A stretch of 64,000 nucleotides of DNA from Symsagittifera roscoffensis (GCF_963678635.1 NC_087069.1:31769710-31833709); one strand, 5' to 3'; counted from the first letter of the stretch, positions 33,301-46,200 are shown. Translations and numbers: made by a program. Notes: generated by a model not told the origin, from the sequence alone.

Positions 33301-36300
33301 AAAACCAAGAATCAATTTCGATTAACAATTTTTTCGAGAAAAAAAGCGATAGATATTTTTATTCAGTAAGAAAATGTACACAGCGGGTAGCTGCACTTCG
33401 TAAATACACGCAGAAAAGGACAAAAGTAGCTTAAAAATGAAAAAAAGCTAAAATAAAATAGAAATTGCCTCGAAAAAAGGAAGTAGTAAAAATACGTCAC
33501 TTAATTATAATAGGTAAATTATTACAACCAATAAGCATCATTTCAATTTGGAAAGACTGTGGCGCTGATGCGTGAAGCATCATAGATAACTGCAGAAAAT
33601 TGCGCATATATTAGTCAATTGACAATAAGCCGACTTTCAAACCTCCAAAAGATAAGGAAACATGATCGCAGATAAAAATCAATTTACTATGAGCTCAGCG
33701 CGTCGATATCCTCAAAAATGTATAAAATTTTCACTCGTTAAATAATTTCGATAAACTTTGTACAAAATCGGTCCACTAGAACATGCTACTTAGTTTGGAA
33801 ACAATTCACTGTCCATTTAACACTACGCTTGCAAAAATACACGAGACGAAGCTGCACTTTGCAACTACAAACGAAAAACGACAGAAAGTAGCTTACAAAA
33901 GAACGGCTTAGAAAAAGCTCAAGTTTTGAAAAACAAATGACTTCTACGGGATTTGAACCTGTGTTGGGACACTAAAGTAATGGAGTCGGTTGCCGTAGAG
34001 GCTCGTGCCACTGAATGTTGCAGCAACCAAACACTAGGCACTAGTAGCTTGAAGAATAGATGTTATTAACTGCCACTACTATGCAAAAAGAATGCAACAA
34101 AACTGAGCACTTTTATTTGCAAGTTGAGTTCGAAAAATATGGATTTCGCAATATGACATACGCTTGCGAGTGTGAAAATACCCTTTTGAAACCACAAACC
34201 ATCCAAACTTCAATCGCGATATGCATCGAGAGCGTAATTTGATTCCGATTTGAAGTCAAGTAGAAATAAACCCAACTTTAAAAACTCATTTTGAAAAACT
34301 CAAGCCCAAACATAGCCAACCGACAGTTGGAAAAGAATCATGAACGCAAAGAAAGAGAAAAAAAATTGTCTTGTTTTTTTTTAAAAAAAAAACGTCAACT
34401 TTGAATTTCAAAGAAAAAAATATGTGGTCTTAAAGCTATTTGAATTTCAAAAACAATTTGTCAATTGGATCTATAGGCGAACTTTTTATTCCGCTGGGAA
34501 ATCTGTAATTTAAATCCCACTTTCGAAACTCGAAGTCGATCACGTTTTTCGTGACCTTTACACTTTTGCTAATCGATAGTGTGAACGCGTGAGCAACTTT
34601 CGACTTTTTCCTGAAAAACAAAAACAAACAAAAACAAGACTGCTCGTATCAGGGCGAAGCCCTGAATGTTCCGACTGCCTATTTAGGTTTATGGAGCAGT
34701 AATAACATGGAAAAATTAGCTGTAAGAAGAAAAAATGACAATTTTTCTTAAATTTGAAATTTTTTATGAAATAAGCTTCTTCCAATTAATTTGGAACGAT
34801 TTCTAAGATTTCTATATTTCGCGCTATTAAAGCGTAAGCGGAGGATTAAATCTCCGCTTACGCTTTAATAGCGCGAAATATATCGCGCGTTAATTGTCCC
34901 AAATTGGCCAAAATGGCAACCTTTAAACCCCCATAACTTTACGAAAAAAGATCACAGGTTAAATATTTTTCAAATTTGAGCTCAGGACAACAATACCTTT
35001 CGAATGATATTAAAAAATTCCGTCAAAAATGGCTAGTTAAAAAGTCGAAATTTGTCTGAAGAAAAAAAAACCGACCCCGAGCACAACTATTCCGTTACTT
35101 TCGTATCGAAAGTCGGAATAATAAACAAAAAAATCACCAAGACCTAAATATGAGTATTTACTACGTTTATGACTCTGATTAAGCAAAAATTTACTTCGGA
35201 TATTGACAGAAAATTGTTTCCATATTTAATTATTTTTCAGAGATCCAGACTTTGAAAATATCCGGATTTTGTGATACCGACTGCTGAAGATTTTGGTCAA
35301 TCCTGTTGTATTGGTCGCGAAAAATGCAGTTTTATGAAAAATAAGTTTGCACTCAACATTTTTATTAAAAAAAAAAACATAAATCCGATGGACTCATTTA
35401 GATGAAAAAATAGCAGTCTCACTAATGTTTTCTGCCTCCGAATTAATAGCTGGTTCTTTATATTGAACTTAACGCCCATTATGATGGATGTTTAGTTCAA
35501 GCTGAGCATGCAAGATTAACAAAAAAAATACGCTTATTTTTACTCGACCGAGGGGAGAGTGCTCACCATATAGCGGTTAAAGGCTAAGTTTTGCATAAGT
35601 TGCATAAGTGCTGAATCTAAAACATATTCATTTCAACAAACCGTAAAACTTGACAGAAAAACTGACAGAAATATGTGCAGTACTTGAATGCAACGTGTAC
35701 AGCTGCAAATCGACATCGTTTTCTTTGATTTAAAAGGAAGTAGCAGATAAATATAGGCCTTCCAATACAAAAACATCGCTTCGTTTATATCCGTTTCGGA
35801 ATGTTTGAGGCCATATTTTCTTATAACATTAAAGCAAACTTCCCTAACAATAAAATCGTAAACTGATATTATTTTAACGACGGTGGATTAAGACTCAAAA
35901 TTAAGTGGTTAAGATTTGGAAGAGTTTTCCTCATTGTTTCACTTTTTTTCCATGCTCAAGAGGATACAAAAATGGGACAAAGTGAACAATCTCTCACCAA
36001 ATAAATAAGGGTGAAGATTGTTCACAGGTTTAAATGTAATATTTTTCAGCCAACCAGATTTGAGCACCGTTTATGCAACCCTTACGGCTTCAATTTGTTT
36101 TGGGGTAGAGATTGTTCACTTTCACCCTTAAGGGACGGGGGGGGGGGTGAGTGTTCACATCGGACCAAAATGAACCTTCAAAAGAGGATGAGCAGGAAAC
36201 AGTGAGCACGTGTGGCCATCCGGTCCAATTCCGAGAAGCGCCAGATCTAGGGACAAAGAGGGACCAGTTGAAGCTGCCATTTTGGCCTCATAGTCAGAGG

Positions 36301-37450
36301 CACACTCTGCCAGAGACAGGTCGGGGTTGATGGGCACCAGGGCTGAGACCAGGTCCACAGAGCCACCAGTCCACACTTTCTGACAAAATCACCCAGCTTG
36401 AACTTTATTTGTGTACTTTATATCTCATAGATGAAACTCCAAAACAATCCTCACAAAAACACTTGTATCAGTAACAAGAAAAAAATCAGTACTACAGAGT
36501 TGTAACCGAAATATTTCATTTGAAACTCAGCCAAAAAGACTCTGGTACTCGAAAACCAGAAAGTAAATGAAGCATTGAGATCTAATGAAAACAAAATTTG
36601 CTACCTTGTACGCTCCATAAGTGGAGTCTTCGCTTTCGTAGGACACTTTCCGCTCATCGCACAGGAATATTTTCACCTGTCCATTGTCCAAACCAGCTTT
36701 CAAAACCTCGTTGTCAGCAAACAGCTCTGGAAAAAAATTCAAACAAGAACGATCGAAAATACATAGCATGAGCCTTTTAGGAAACCCTTTTACATGATAA
36801 TTAAAACTGGTCAGGTCAATAAATAATGAAAACCTTTTTTCTGAACAAAACATCTGCTATAAGCTAGACGTATGATCAAAACCTAACCAGATTAAGGCAA
36901 TTTAAACTCTCAGAAGTGCTTAGCAGGTACCAAAAAAAAACAAGAGTAGCCGGTTGTTTGGCAATTAGCACATAACGCCGAACACAGTTGTAACTGCCAA
37001 ATAAGATAAGATAAGCGTTCAAAACTAAAAAAAAACAATTGACTTTTCGATGGAAACTCTTTCATTTTCGAAACTAAAAGAACAATATATCATCTCAAAG
37101 CTCTTCCAACCTCATGAAATTTGTGATTGAAAAAACAATTGAAGAAATTTGGATCAATACACGTTAAAACGCACTTACGAAACTAACGTCAATCACGTTG
37201 TTTTTTTTGTGTCGACGACAACAAAATTAAAGGTGATTTGCTTTAAACTTTATCTATATATCTTAACATGAGCTCACTAACTGGGTAGATTGGACAGCAG
37301 CTTAGTCATGGATCCACCCGACACTCCAAGCGAGAACTGCTTCTTCATCTGCAGACACTCGAGAGCACTGTGCACCACCTGTTCACACATGGCCACGCCC
37401 ACTTGCTCCACTGAGTCATACTTGCTGAACTTCACTCCTCCGCTGCTCAT
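30350..37450 (-). CDS. PGLS: 6-phosphogluconolactonase, five exons, complete
   Basis: Hydrolyses 6-phospho-D-glucono-1,5-lactone to 6-phosphogluconate, the second step of the oxidative pentose phosphate pathway, in the cytosol. Exons: 37450-37282, 36726-36605, 36379-36176, 31308-31168, 30472-30350; all GT-AG with matching phases, giving 252 aa (human enzyme about 258). Family motifs in order: LGVSGGSMTKLL (about 41-52, sugar-phosphate loop), FLCDERKVSYESEDSTYG (about 76-93), LALLGIGPDGHTCSLFPAHPLL (about 143-164, with the catalytic His of GPDGHT), and SDSPKPPPERVTLTLP (about 175-190). The start at 37450 gives the expected N-terminal length. It is a stand-alone enzyme, not fused to glucose-6-phosphate dehydrogenase. 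Intron 3 (4.9 kb) and intron 4 are loaded with repeats; exons look undamaged. Confidence 0.95.
30767..31131 (+). mobile_element. hAT-type MITE, 365 bp, 8-bp target duplication
   Basis: Ends CAGGGGCGGATCTAGG and ...AAATCCGCCCCTG are imperfect inverted repeats flanked by identical ATTAGAGC (30759-30766 and 31132-31139). It has no coding capacity. The right part contains a G10 run and a C11 run (31092-31117) that can pair. It lies in PGLS intron 4; its right target duplication is 28 bp from the exon 4 boundary at 31168. Its core matches the MITE at 6022-6425. Confidence 0.92.
31575..32478 (-). pseudogene. Decayed MULE-type transposase
   Basis: Conceptual reading on the minus strand, crossing several frameshifts and stops, gives pieces in the order of a MULE transposase. 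First a ~48-codon open stretch (RRQFLTTLRSANYYDDFCFF onward), then a remnant of the DGTF region (PLKAVRSNFSKCIQSVYV), then PEHTYKKFLKGLSDL and FEFEQAALNFSSVHF, which resemble the 'Y..l...l' and 'DFE.AA.NA' catalytic block. Next come CNEVGLKRLY (the 'GL...Y' helix), LTPAIHFIPLDKAEL (the 'ALAFVP' helix) and a GWMASW stretch like 'EGWH..'. The pieces are in intron 3 of PGLS, same strand. Identification rests on motif order, not a search. Terminal repeats were not found. Confidence 0.6.
32510..32610 (+). repeat. ~50-bp tandem duplication
   Basis: TTTTTAGTTATTGATATTG and the following GAGGATTAA...AAAACCTGC.GATTGTGCTA occur twice (about 32510-32560 and 32562-32606), with a small indel between copies. 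Confidence 0.8.
33939..34012 (-). pseudogene. tRNA-like relic (Ser/Leu type)
   Basis: On the minus strand: box-A-like GTGGCACGAGCC, then CGACTCCATTAC in the anticodon region, then a canonical box B GGTTCAAATCCC. The layout fits a class II tRNA with a longer variable arm, but stems pair poorly. Possibly the head of an old SINE in PGLS intron 3. Confidence 0.35.
34300..34640 (+). repeat. Copy of the TATA-containing dispersed repeat, 5' part
   Basis: It carries CATAGCCAACCGACAGTTGG, CGCTGGGAAATCTG and GTCGATCACGTTTTTCGTGA, matching 26740-27050, and breaks off before the TATA block. Confidence 0.6.
34813..34882. repeat. Perfect 31-bp inverted repeat with 8-nt loop
   Basis: Arms 34813-34843 (starts TATATTTCGCGCTATTAAAG) and 34852-34882 are exact reverse complements; the loop is GATTAAAT. 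It lies in PGLS intron 3. No other copy is visible in the window. Confidence 0.95.
36940..37260 (+). repeat. Copy of the TATA-containing dispersed repeat in PGLS intron 1
   Basis: It shares the TTTCATTTTCGAAACTAAAAG, AAAGCTCTT and GTCAATCACGTTG landmarks with 26740-27050, more diverged than the other copies. Confidence 0.45.
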
Positions 37451-37739
37451 TCTAGCATCTGAATCAGGGCTGGGAATCCATTTTGACCTTTTTTAAAACA
37501 GTTTTACTTTCACCCTGTATAAGGTGGATTAACGAATTGCGGAAATTGAGGAGACTACAATACGAGTAAGCGCGAGCCAATAGAAAATTATTGTTGTCAG
37601 CTGACGCAGTAGTATCTTAAAAGGTCTCGATTTTTGATCAAGTAAGCAGAGTTAAGAATTTTGAATTGGTTGAAAAAAAATGTTTTCAAACAGAGGCACT
37701 AAAACCTGACTGGCTGTTTCAGTTTTACAATCTTGCTAT

Positions 37740-38345
37740 TCCATTTCAAAAAAAATAATGGAAAAGTTTGCATAAATTCCCAGCCCATAGTTTTTTTTTC
37801 CACTTTTAATCAGCCATCTTCTATAGCTCTCATAAGAACTGAACAACACGACCAAGCATAGCATCAATGCCCGCACACTGATTGGCCGATTATGCAGTGC
37901 CAAATTGTAGCCGAACAGCATCAGAGTTGATCTTAGCTCGTCATATTTTGCGCGATTAAGTAATAAATCATCCTTACAAGCATACAACAAGACAGTTATC
38001 TAAAAAAACAGTTAAGCCATCAGAAAGGCACCTGAACAGAGTTGTTGGCCCCTTGTATCGAGAGCCCAAATTTTTCGTCTATTTGCAACCTTTATTCTGT
38101 GTACTAGTTTGCAGCATCATAAGCTTTTCGATACGTTCCCGCATATGCGTGTCCTTTGCTTGTTTCACAAAACTCAGATTCCACAACACGCTTCTAAAAT
38201 GTTCACCGCCCGTTCCTCAAAAACACTTTTTTTTGAAGCTTTCGCAAAACTAATGTGTACTTGTGTGCTACTCATAGTTGCAGAGCATCAGGTTACACTT
38301 GGGTAAAATGTAGAATAAAGAATGTGAAGCCAAAAGAGCGATACA
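37740..38345 (+). repeat. Dispersed repeat, shorter paralogue of 42560-44100
   Basis: Blocks such as TTTGCATAAATTCCC, TCAGCCATCTTC, GATTGGCCGATTATGCAGTG, AACAGCATCAGAGTT and GTGTACTTGTGTGCTACT recur in the same order at 42560-42800 and 43980-44090. Confidence 0.6.
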
Positions 38346-39049
38346 AAGATTGAGCGTTGTCTTGATATGTTGTTCCGACTTTCGAGTAAGAAAGTAAGAA
38401 TTATATATGCTCGGGGTGGTTTTTATTCAGTCCAATTTTCAAAATTTTTTCACTCGGTAGATCGATCCATGGATCATCGTGGTCCCAGAAGGAGCCCCCT
38501 CGCCACTAGAATATCCTAGCATAAAAATTGCAGTGAAACGCTTACAAATAGACTAACAGGACTATAAGAGCGCTGTGATACTTTGATGCTGAGAAATAAA
38601 CGCGCATCATTTACGCAAGGCAAGTTATTCCGCACCACAAAATCATTCCAAATTCAATTGAGGCAAGCTTATTGGCTTATTAATTCCATACAAAATTCTT
38701 AATATTCAGATTAAAATTCATAGATTGTCAATATTTCATTAACCAAAAACTATTCGAGGCCAGTTTATGGCCAGTCGGAACATTCAGGGCGTTGCCGTAA
38801 TACGAGAAGTCTTGTTGAACTTTGTGATCAACGTTTCTACAGCTCTTTCAGTGGCACTTTCCTATAATCAATAAACTAATTAAAAAGTTATTCCGCCAAA
38901 AAATACAGCTCATAATTGCTTTTATTAGAACCAGCAAGCCTGTCTTCAATAATCAATTGGCTCGCAAAACACTTGTTGTTAATCTGATCAAGCTATTCAA
39001 GCAAGGAAACTTCGATCAATTTCAAGTTAAGCCATATCGTAAATTGGTT

Positions 39050-41790
39050 TGAAAAATTATAAATTTCAATGAAACGAATCGGTTAGCGAAAATTTTAGGT
39101 TTTTCTAGGAAACCTATTCGAGCTAAAAAAAAACTTTGAAAAGTTTCAAGTCAAAATACTAAGCATTTCGGATGGCGAAAAGTTTAAAGTTTTTCTGTTG
39201 AAATCATTCAAGCGATGAATCTTTGAAAATTTTAGGTTATTTGTTAGAGCAAATCGGTCCGCGAAAAAACAATTAATTCCGAAGCAAGCTATTCGTGCTG
39301 TGAAACTTTGAAATATTTCAAGTACTTTCACATCAAATCGTTTAGTGAAAAATTTGAGTTTTCTAAGCAAGCTATTCAAGCTATCAAAGCTTGAAAAATT
39401 TCAAGTTACTTCATCATGCAAATCCAATGGCGATACTTTTGAAACCTTTTGAAGTTTTTCTATTGAAACAGTCAAGCAATGAAGCTTGGAAATATTTCAA
39501 GTTCGTTCTTAGACAGAACCAGTTGGGGAAAATCAAGCTTTTCTTAAGCAAGCTATTCAAACTTTGAAATATTTCAAGCTATTTCATAGATCGAGCTGGT
39601 TTGCGAAAATCAAGATTTTTTGCAAGCTATAAAGCGAAAAATTTTGAAAATTTTCAACTTATTCCATAGAGCGAGTCAGTCCTTGAAAAATCAAAATTTT
39701 TGTAAGATAGCTATTCAAGATAACTATTTCTCGAAAACAATCGGATAGCAAAAATTTCAAGTTTTCCAATTGCAGCCATTCAAGCGGTTAAACTTTGAAA
39801 TAGCTCAGGTTAATTCAAATGTCGAACAGGTTTGCAAAGAATTGAGTTTTTCCAAGCAACCTATAAAGCGAATTTCTTGAAATGTTTCAATTTAATTCAG
39901 TCCGCGCAAAATCAAGTAATTCTTAAGCAAGCTATTCATGCTCTGAAATTTTGGAAAAGCTCAAGTTATTTCAGACTCAGCTAGTTAGTGAAAAAATTTT
40001 ATTTTTCTATGCAAGCTATTCATGCAAGGTATTTTTGAAAAAATGTAAGTTGCTTCATAGAGCGAATCAATTGGAGAAAGGTTAAAATTTTTCATAGTAA
40101 GCTAATCATGTTATGAAACGTTGAAACTTTTCAATTCCTTCGATGAAAGGAATCGGATAGCTCTAAGTTTAAGTTTTTCTATTGCAACCATTCAATCGAT
40201 GAAATTTTAAAATATTTCAAGTTACTTCATAGACTAAATAAGATTTCTAAAACTTCAAGTTTTTCTCAGCAAACTATTCAAGCTACGAATCTTTGAAACA
40301 GAAAGAAGCGCATCGGATAGCCAAAAGTTTAAGTTTTTGTACTGGAGCCTTAAAGCAATAAAATTTTGAAACATTTTAAGCTATTTTATATGTCAAACTA
40401 GTTCGCACAAAAAATCAAGTTTTTGTATGCAAACTATAAAGCAAAAAACAAATTGAAACGCTTCAAATTATTTCATGGAGCGAATCTGTCCGCGCAATCA
40501 AGTATTTCTTAAGCAACCTCTCAAGCTAAGAAATTTTGAAACGAAGCGAATCGGATATCGAAAATTTAAAAATTTTCTATTAAAGCCGCCATCCAACAAT
40601 GAAACTTTGAAATATTTCCATTGATTTCATGAAAGGAGTCGAATAGCGAAAAATTTGCTTTTGTATCCATTCCTATGAAAATTTGAAGTATTTCATAGAT
40701 CGAACTGATTTGCAAAAAAAAACAAATTTTGCTATGCTAGTTATTGAGCGAACAGCTTACAAAATTTGCAACTTAATTCATAGAGCGAATCAACCCGCAA
40801 AAAAATCAAGACTTTCTGAAGCATGCTTTTCAAAGTATGAAGATTTGAAATATTTCAAGTTAATTCATAAAGTGAAGCGATGGCGAAAAACTTCTAAAAA
40901 GTCTATTTCATCAATGAAACTTTGAAAGATTTTAGGATTTTTCATGAAGGGAATCGGTTTACAAAAATTTTAAGTTTTTTTTCTCAAGCAAGATAATCAA
41001 CTTAATCAAGACCAAATCGGTTAGCTAAAATCTCATATTTTCATTAACCAAGCTAGTCAAGCTATGAAACATTGAAATTCCAAGTTAATTCCTAGAGCGA
41101 ATCAACAAGTTTTACTGAAACATCATACTAATTTATTAGAAATTGCAATATTGAAAAAAATGAAATATATAAATTAAAAAGTTTTCTTAACCAAGCTATT
41201 CAAGCTTCGAAACTTTGGAATAATTGAAAGAGAATCGGTTCCTGAAAAACTTAAATGTTTCTTAGGCAAGCTGATGAACCTACTAAAATATTTCATTTTA
41301 TTTCGTAGGCGGAATAGGTTTGCGAAATATTTAAGTTTTATACACATGCTATTCCAGCTATGAAACCTGAAAAATTTCAATATATTTCAAAGACCGAATC
41401 GATTCGCAAAAAAAGTTAAAGTTTTTCTCAGCAAGCTATTCCAGCTATGAAAATTGGAAATATTTCAAGTTTTTCCATAGACTGATTTGGTTTGCAAAAG
41501 TTTTAAGTGTTTCCAAGAAAGCTGTTAAAGCTATGAAACTTTGAAAAACTTCAAAATACTTCAAACACTGAATCGGTTTGCGAAAAACTTCGTGTTTCTC
41601 TAAGCAAGCTATGAAACTACGAAACATTTCAAGTTGTCTCATAGACAAATTGGTTCGCGAAAAGTTAAAAATTTTATTAAAAAAAAAGTTAAAAGTTAAA
41701 AATTCTAGCTATGAAACTTCGAAATATTTCAAGTGATTTCATAAATCGAATCCCTTTGCAATAAATTTGTTTTTCTAAGCATGGAGGTTG
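39050..41790 (+). repeat. Degenerate tandem array, ~80-bp unit, block 1
   Basis: About 30 diverged units. Each contains, in order, TTTTTCTAAGCAAGCTATTC, AAGCTATGAAACTTTG, the palindrome TTGAAATATTTCAA, then AGTTATTTCATAGACCGAAT and CGGTTCGCGAAAA. Unit length varies around 72-98 bp. Short frames across it are chance. The array ends in a single-copy flank (41790-41990) that is also found after block 2. Confidence 0.8.
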
Positions 41791-41990
41791 CTGTTCTTAG
41801 TTGATTCGGTTTATAATGAAATGAATCGTTAAACGCAAAATTTCGGATAAAAAGTGGGCAGGTACCTTGAAGTTGAATGAGTTCATCTCGCTCTGATTGT
41901 TGCTCTGAATGATTCTTAAACGTAGATCTAAGCTTTTTTAAGCGTTGCGCTCAATAGCCCCGTAAACACTATGCCTCATGCTGAAAACGT
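41790..41990 (+). repeat. Flank shared by both ~80-bp arrays, copy 1
   Basis: It matches 49483-49700: GG(A)GGTTGCTGTT..TTAGTT, ATAATGAAATGAATC, AAAATTTCGGA, CCTTGAA, GAGTTCATCTCG, CTTAAACGTAGATCTAAGC, AGCGTTGC and TAAACAC, in the same order and spacing. Confidence 0.65.
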
Positions 41991-42559
41991 GTCGTTCATG
42001 TAAAATGTAAGAAGAAGATTGAAAAAGCAACAAAAAGATAGTTACTTTATTAACTATCGGTCTGACCAGTTAGAATCAAGTAAAAAACATGCCAGCATAT
42101 AAAAACTTTGCAGAAAGGCTATATAAGAACTTAAGCAAAATCAAACTATGTTAACAAAAAACCAAAAATAAAAACAGTTTTCAATGGGTTAACGGAAAAA
42201 GCAAATACAACTCAGTACTCGACGTTAGATTACAAGCAGAGGAATTGAATATATATTTTTTGCCTTAGTAGGGCCAAATATTGCTGAAAAAACTAGAAAA
42301 AATGTTTGAAATGTGTGCAAGAGTACAAATCGGTGCCAATCATAGAGAAACCAGACCGTTCAAAGTTCAACAAAAAGTCATTCAAAAAGTTACGATATTG
42401 TGAGTATTAACAGCCTGAATTTCCATTTCAGAGTTTGAGCTCAACAAGACATTAACGTTTTATAATTGAAACAAATTCTAATATCAAGGATGAAACTGAA
42501 AAAAAAATCAAAAAGGGACAAAAAATGACTCACTGTTTTTAAGCATATTACATAAAAAA

Positions 42560-44100
42560 TTCTGAACCGACTAGTATGCATAAATTCCCCGTTCATCATT
42601 TACTAAATATATTCAGCCATCTTCAAATCCATTGCAGGAACTGAAACATTCGACTTAACATAATACAACCCAATGCAAGCACATTGATTGGCTGCTTGTG
42701 CAGTGCCACAATGTAGCCTAGCAACAGCATCAGAGTTTAACTTAAGTCATCATTTTGCGCGTAATAAATTATCCGTATAAGCAACAAGGAAGTTAATTAG
42801 CACAGAAGCCGAGTTTCGCAACACTTACACTTGCGATACAATGCAAGTGTAGCATTACAAGAGAGCGACTAAAACTGAAATAATTGGAAGTTTTACACCA
42901 CAAACGTCCTACATTGTTTTTCAAATCACACATTTAATTCACTAAACCAATCAAACAGAAAAATAAAATTAGAGAAACTCCGAGTTGGAAAATTTATGAA
43001 ACAACAGGATGACTTTTACACCACAAGTGTTGATTGAACGCTGTGTTGTTCGGCCACAGTGTAGCTGAACAACAGCATCAGAGTTTAACTTAACTCAACA
43101 TTTTGCGCGTAATAAATTATCCGTATAAGCAACTAGAAAGTTATTTACCATAAAAGCTGAGTTTCGCAACACTTACAGTTGCGATAAAACGCAAGCGTAG
43201 CATTGCAAGCAAGCGACTAGAACTGAAATAATTGGATCTTTTACACCACAACCGTCACTGTTTTTCAAATCATAATAAACTATTTCTCTTCACAAGGCAC
43301 ACATTTATTTCACTAAACCAATAAAACAGCAGCCGAAACTAGTAAAAACAAAAAAAAACATAAGGAAAAATAAAATTAGAGAAACTCCGAGTTGGAAAAT
43401 TTATGAAACAAAAGGATGACTGTCAATTATAGCGATAACTATTTAGATCCAAAACATTTTCCATGGCTCGGCAAAAAAGGCGATTAAACTAAAACAAATG
43501 AGAGACCGATAATTCAAATTTTCTTGAAAAAAAGAGGTCCGATCGGGGCTGGAACTCCATACCCTATAATGCAAAAGCGACAGTTTTACCTATAGACCAA
43601 GTAGTAAGGAGCCCAGAAGTGGCTTAGGTTCAAAAATAAAGCAAGTTCTATTTCTAATAGAATTGTAAGAAAAGTGGTTTACTGCAAAAAGTCTATATCC
43701 CGATACACGACACTTGCAAGTATAACAAGTATAAATAACTATCAGAAAATTTGACGCATGCATTTAACTATTTTAACAAAAAGATTAGTCGCTGGTAGCG
43801 AGAGCTTATTTGGCATCGCCTTTCAATTTCAGCTTTATTAACAGCTTTAATCTGTGTAAAACATGAGTCCGTAGTTACATACATAATTCTTGAACTTACC
43901 GCATATGCGATTTCAATTGGTTGATTAACACGATTCAGATTCCATTTTAAAAATTTGCCACCAGAAACAAATAACTTAAGTCGTTTCAAGTTTTAGCAAA
44001 AACACAGTGTACTTGCGTGCTACTTTCATCCGAGGGCACCACGTTACAATTGGTTAACTTGTAGAATACAAAAATGTGAAGCTGAAATAGTGATAGAATG
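42560..44100 (+). repeat. Dispersed repeat with an internal duplication
   Basis: A paralogue of 37740-38345 with extra sequence. About 340 bp is present twice in direct orientation (about 42690-43030 and 43055-43425), with shared text such as TTTTGCGCGTAATAAATTAT, CCGTATAAGCAAC and GAGAAACTCCGAGTTGGAAA. Each copy carries one dispersed palindrome motif (near 42800 and 43155). Confidence 0.7.
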
Positions 44101-44109
44101 ATTGAACAC

Positions 44110-46200
44110 AAAATGATTTAATAATTAACGCTCTCTGAATCTAGCTCTTTCTAGCTCTTTAAATCTTATTTTTTGAGAAAAAAAATTTAAAAAAGTTTCA
44201 TTTACATATTTTATGTTTTAGAATCCCTTATGTTGACATGTTTGAGTTATTTCAACATTAATGAATACGCGTGTTAGGCTTACGCTACATCGAATATTGC
44301 AAATCTTAACAAAATTTTTAAATTTTCCAATTTAGAAAACTCGGCAAATTGTAAAGCTGTGTCTGTGATGCCATCAGTGTAGTTTAGTAAATATAAGGGA
44401 TTTTCCCATCTGTATTATAACGCTGGTGTCACTTAGCGAGTGTCCTTGCAACGGCTAAAAGTGAGGAAAGCAAGTTTCAATATTTAAAATACTTTTCAAT
44501 TTATTTTGTTAATTTTTCAGAGGTTCAACTTGGTTTACAAAAAAATTAAGGTAAGCTTCATTTATTACGTTTTATAGGGTGGCCACTAAACAATCCAAAC
44601 AATTTTGGACCTTTTAAGCTCCGTTTCTATATGCTTGTCATATAATCTTGAAAACTGTATACAACGAGGTTTATGATCGATGTCAATTTTCAGACATCAA
44701 AAACTCTTGAACAAGTTTCATGTTTCAACCTTGTTCATGTTTCAACTTTTCATTAAAAACACTTTCGATTCCCTACTATTCCCTTCCTTGGAAAAAGAGT
44801 GTTTTCACTCACGGCCGAGCTGCATAGCACGATTTATTGGTTAATAAATTCATTGGCAATCACCCTTGATTAGCACAATCAGGGTGTTTGATAACTATAC
44901 AATTATTATAAACTTCAGATGTTCATCTTGCAGCTCAAAAAATCTTTAGCAGCCTTCAGACCGCTTTTAGTGTAAATTTTCTCGCTTCTTCGTCTCCAAC
45001 TCCAAGTATGTTCTTCGCTTCCACCAGCACCTATGAAACGAATATCTCTAGCCTGACAACGCGTTCGTCTTAATGTCATTATCGTTAATTGTTGGTGTCA
45101 GTTCTCAGACATCATAAATTCTCGAATTAGTTCAAGTTTTACATTGACTTTTCCTTTAAAACAGTTCCAATTCCCAAAATATCTATATCTTTACATCTTT
45201 CTAACAGCGTTTTCACTTCGCACACTTTTAAGAAGCCCCTATGCTGAGATTTTTCAAGGCCAATACCTTGAAAGGATTGAAATATTTACCCAAGTCGAGG
45301 TTTGAGAATCTGTTGGAGCGCGAATGCTTCAACTCTTCATTTTTCATATTTTACCAACGCACATTATAAATACTTTTCTTACAGTTTACCTGACCAAATT
45401 TGAAAATATCTGCCCTAAAAAGGGTTGTGCGGTGTTGTCAAGGTGCTCCAAGGAAATGTAAGACTGCTTATTTTTTATTTTTTCTTAAAACATCCCAAGT
45501 TTAGTTTAAGATTTGACAGTTTAGTATTTTGAAAACTTTCAGCAAACTGGAGAGTATTTGCAAAGAGACTCTGATTGATGCTTGAACTATTTACACAGAG
45601 CCGAATTTGAGCTTCGCACTTATCGCGATACAAAGCAAGAAAACAGCTGTCAGAAAACTATCGAAAAATCAAAAAAACTAGATTTATCGAAAAAAAGGCA
45701 TTCTCAATTTAAAAAACATGCCAAGATAATGGAATGTGACACAAGCGTCTCAAGAAATATTAAAGCCGAAAAATACCATGGCAGAAACCCTTTAAGCCGA
45801 AAAAAAATCAAGATTTAATTAGACCCCTTCACGCTCAAAACACAGACAAGCACACAATTTTGTTTCACTCACCGAAAGACGCAATACGGCCATTAAAACG
45901 ATATAACATAGACCGAAAGATAGAAAGCCTAAAGAAAAGGACAAAGAAAAAAATCACAAATCAGCCAAAAAAAATTGTTGTGAAGAAAAACTTACGCATA
46001 CAAAAATGAGCCGACAATTTTTTTGTGACACGGAATATTTCCCGTTTGAAAAAAAAACAGGTCATGTCAGATTCAAACCCAGGACCTTCGCCGTGCCAGG
46101 CGTATTCGTTGCCTCCAAACCAAGTGTGCCGGAGACAAAAAGAAATAAGAATAAATTAATAACTGAACCTAAAATTACCATTCATAATTTTGACCATTCT
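44110..46200. other. No recognisable gene
   Basis: AT-rich DNA with a palindrome-motif copy at about 45595-45640. A Lys-rich frame at 45582-45818 shows no domain. Confidence 0.45.

Noticed and set aside
39050-41790. CRISPR-like or coding tandem repeat
   Set aside because: Units are diverged and contiguous with no constant repeat/variable spacer structure, and frames are short and inconsistent.
43535-43612. tRNA gene on the minus strand, with box-like TTGGTCTATAGGTAA and a T7 run after it
   Set aside because: The T stem and anticodon stem do not pair; box B (GAGTTCCAGCCCC) is too far from consensus.
46063-46140. tRNA-like sequence on the minus strand (GCCTGGCACGGCGAAGGTCC, then GGGTTTGAATC)
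   Set aside because: Only the anticodon arm is suggestive; box B has two mismatches and the acceptor stem is absent.
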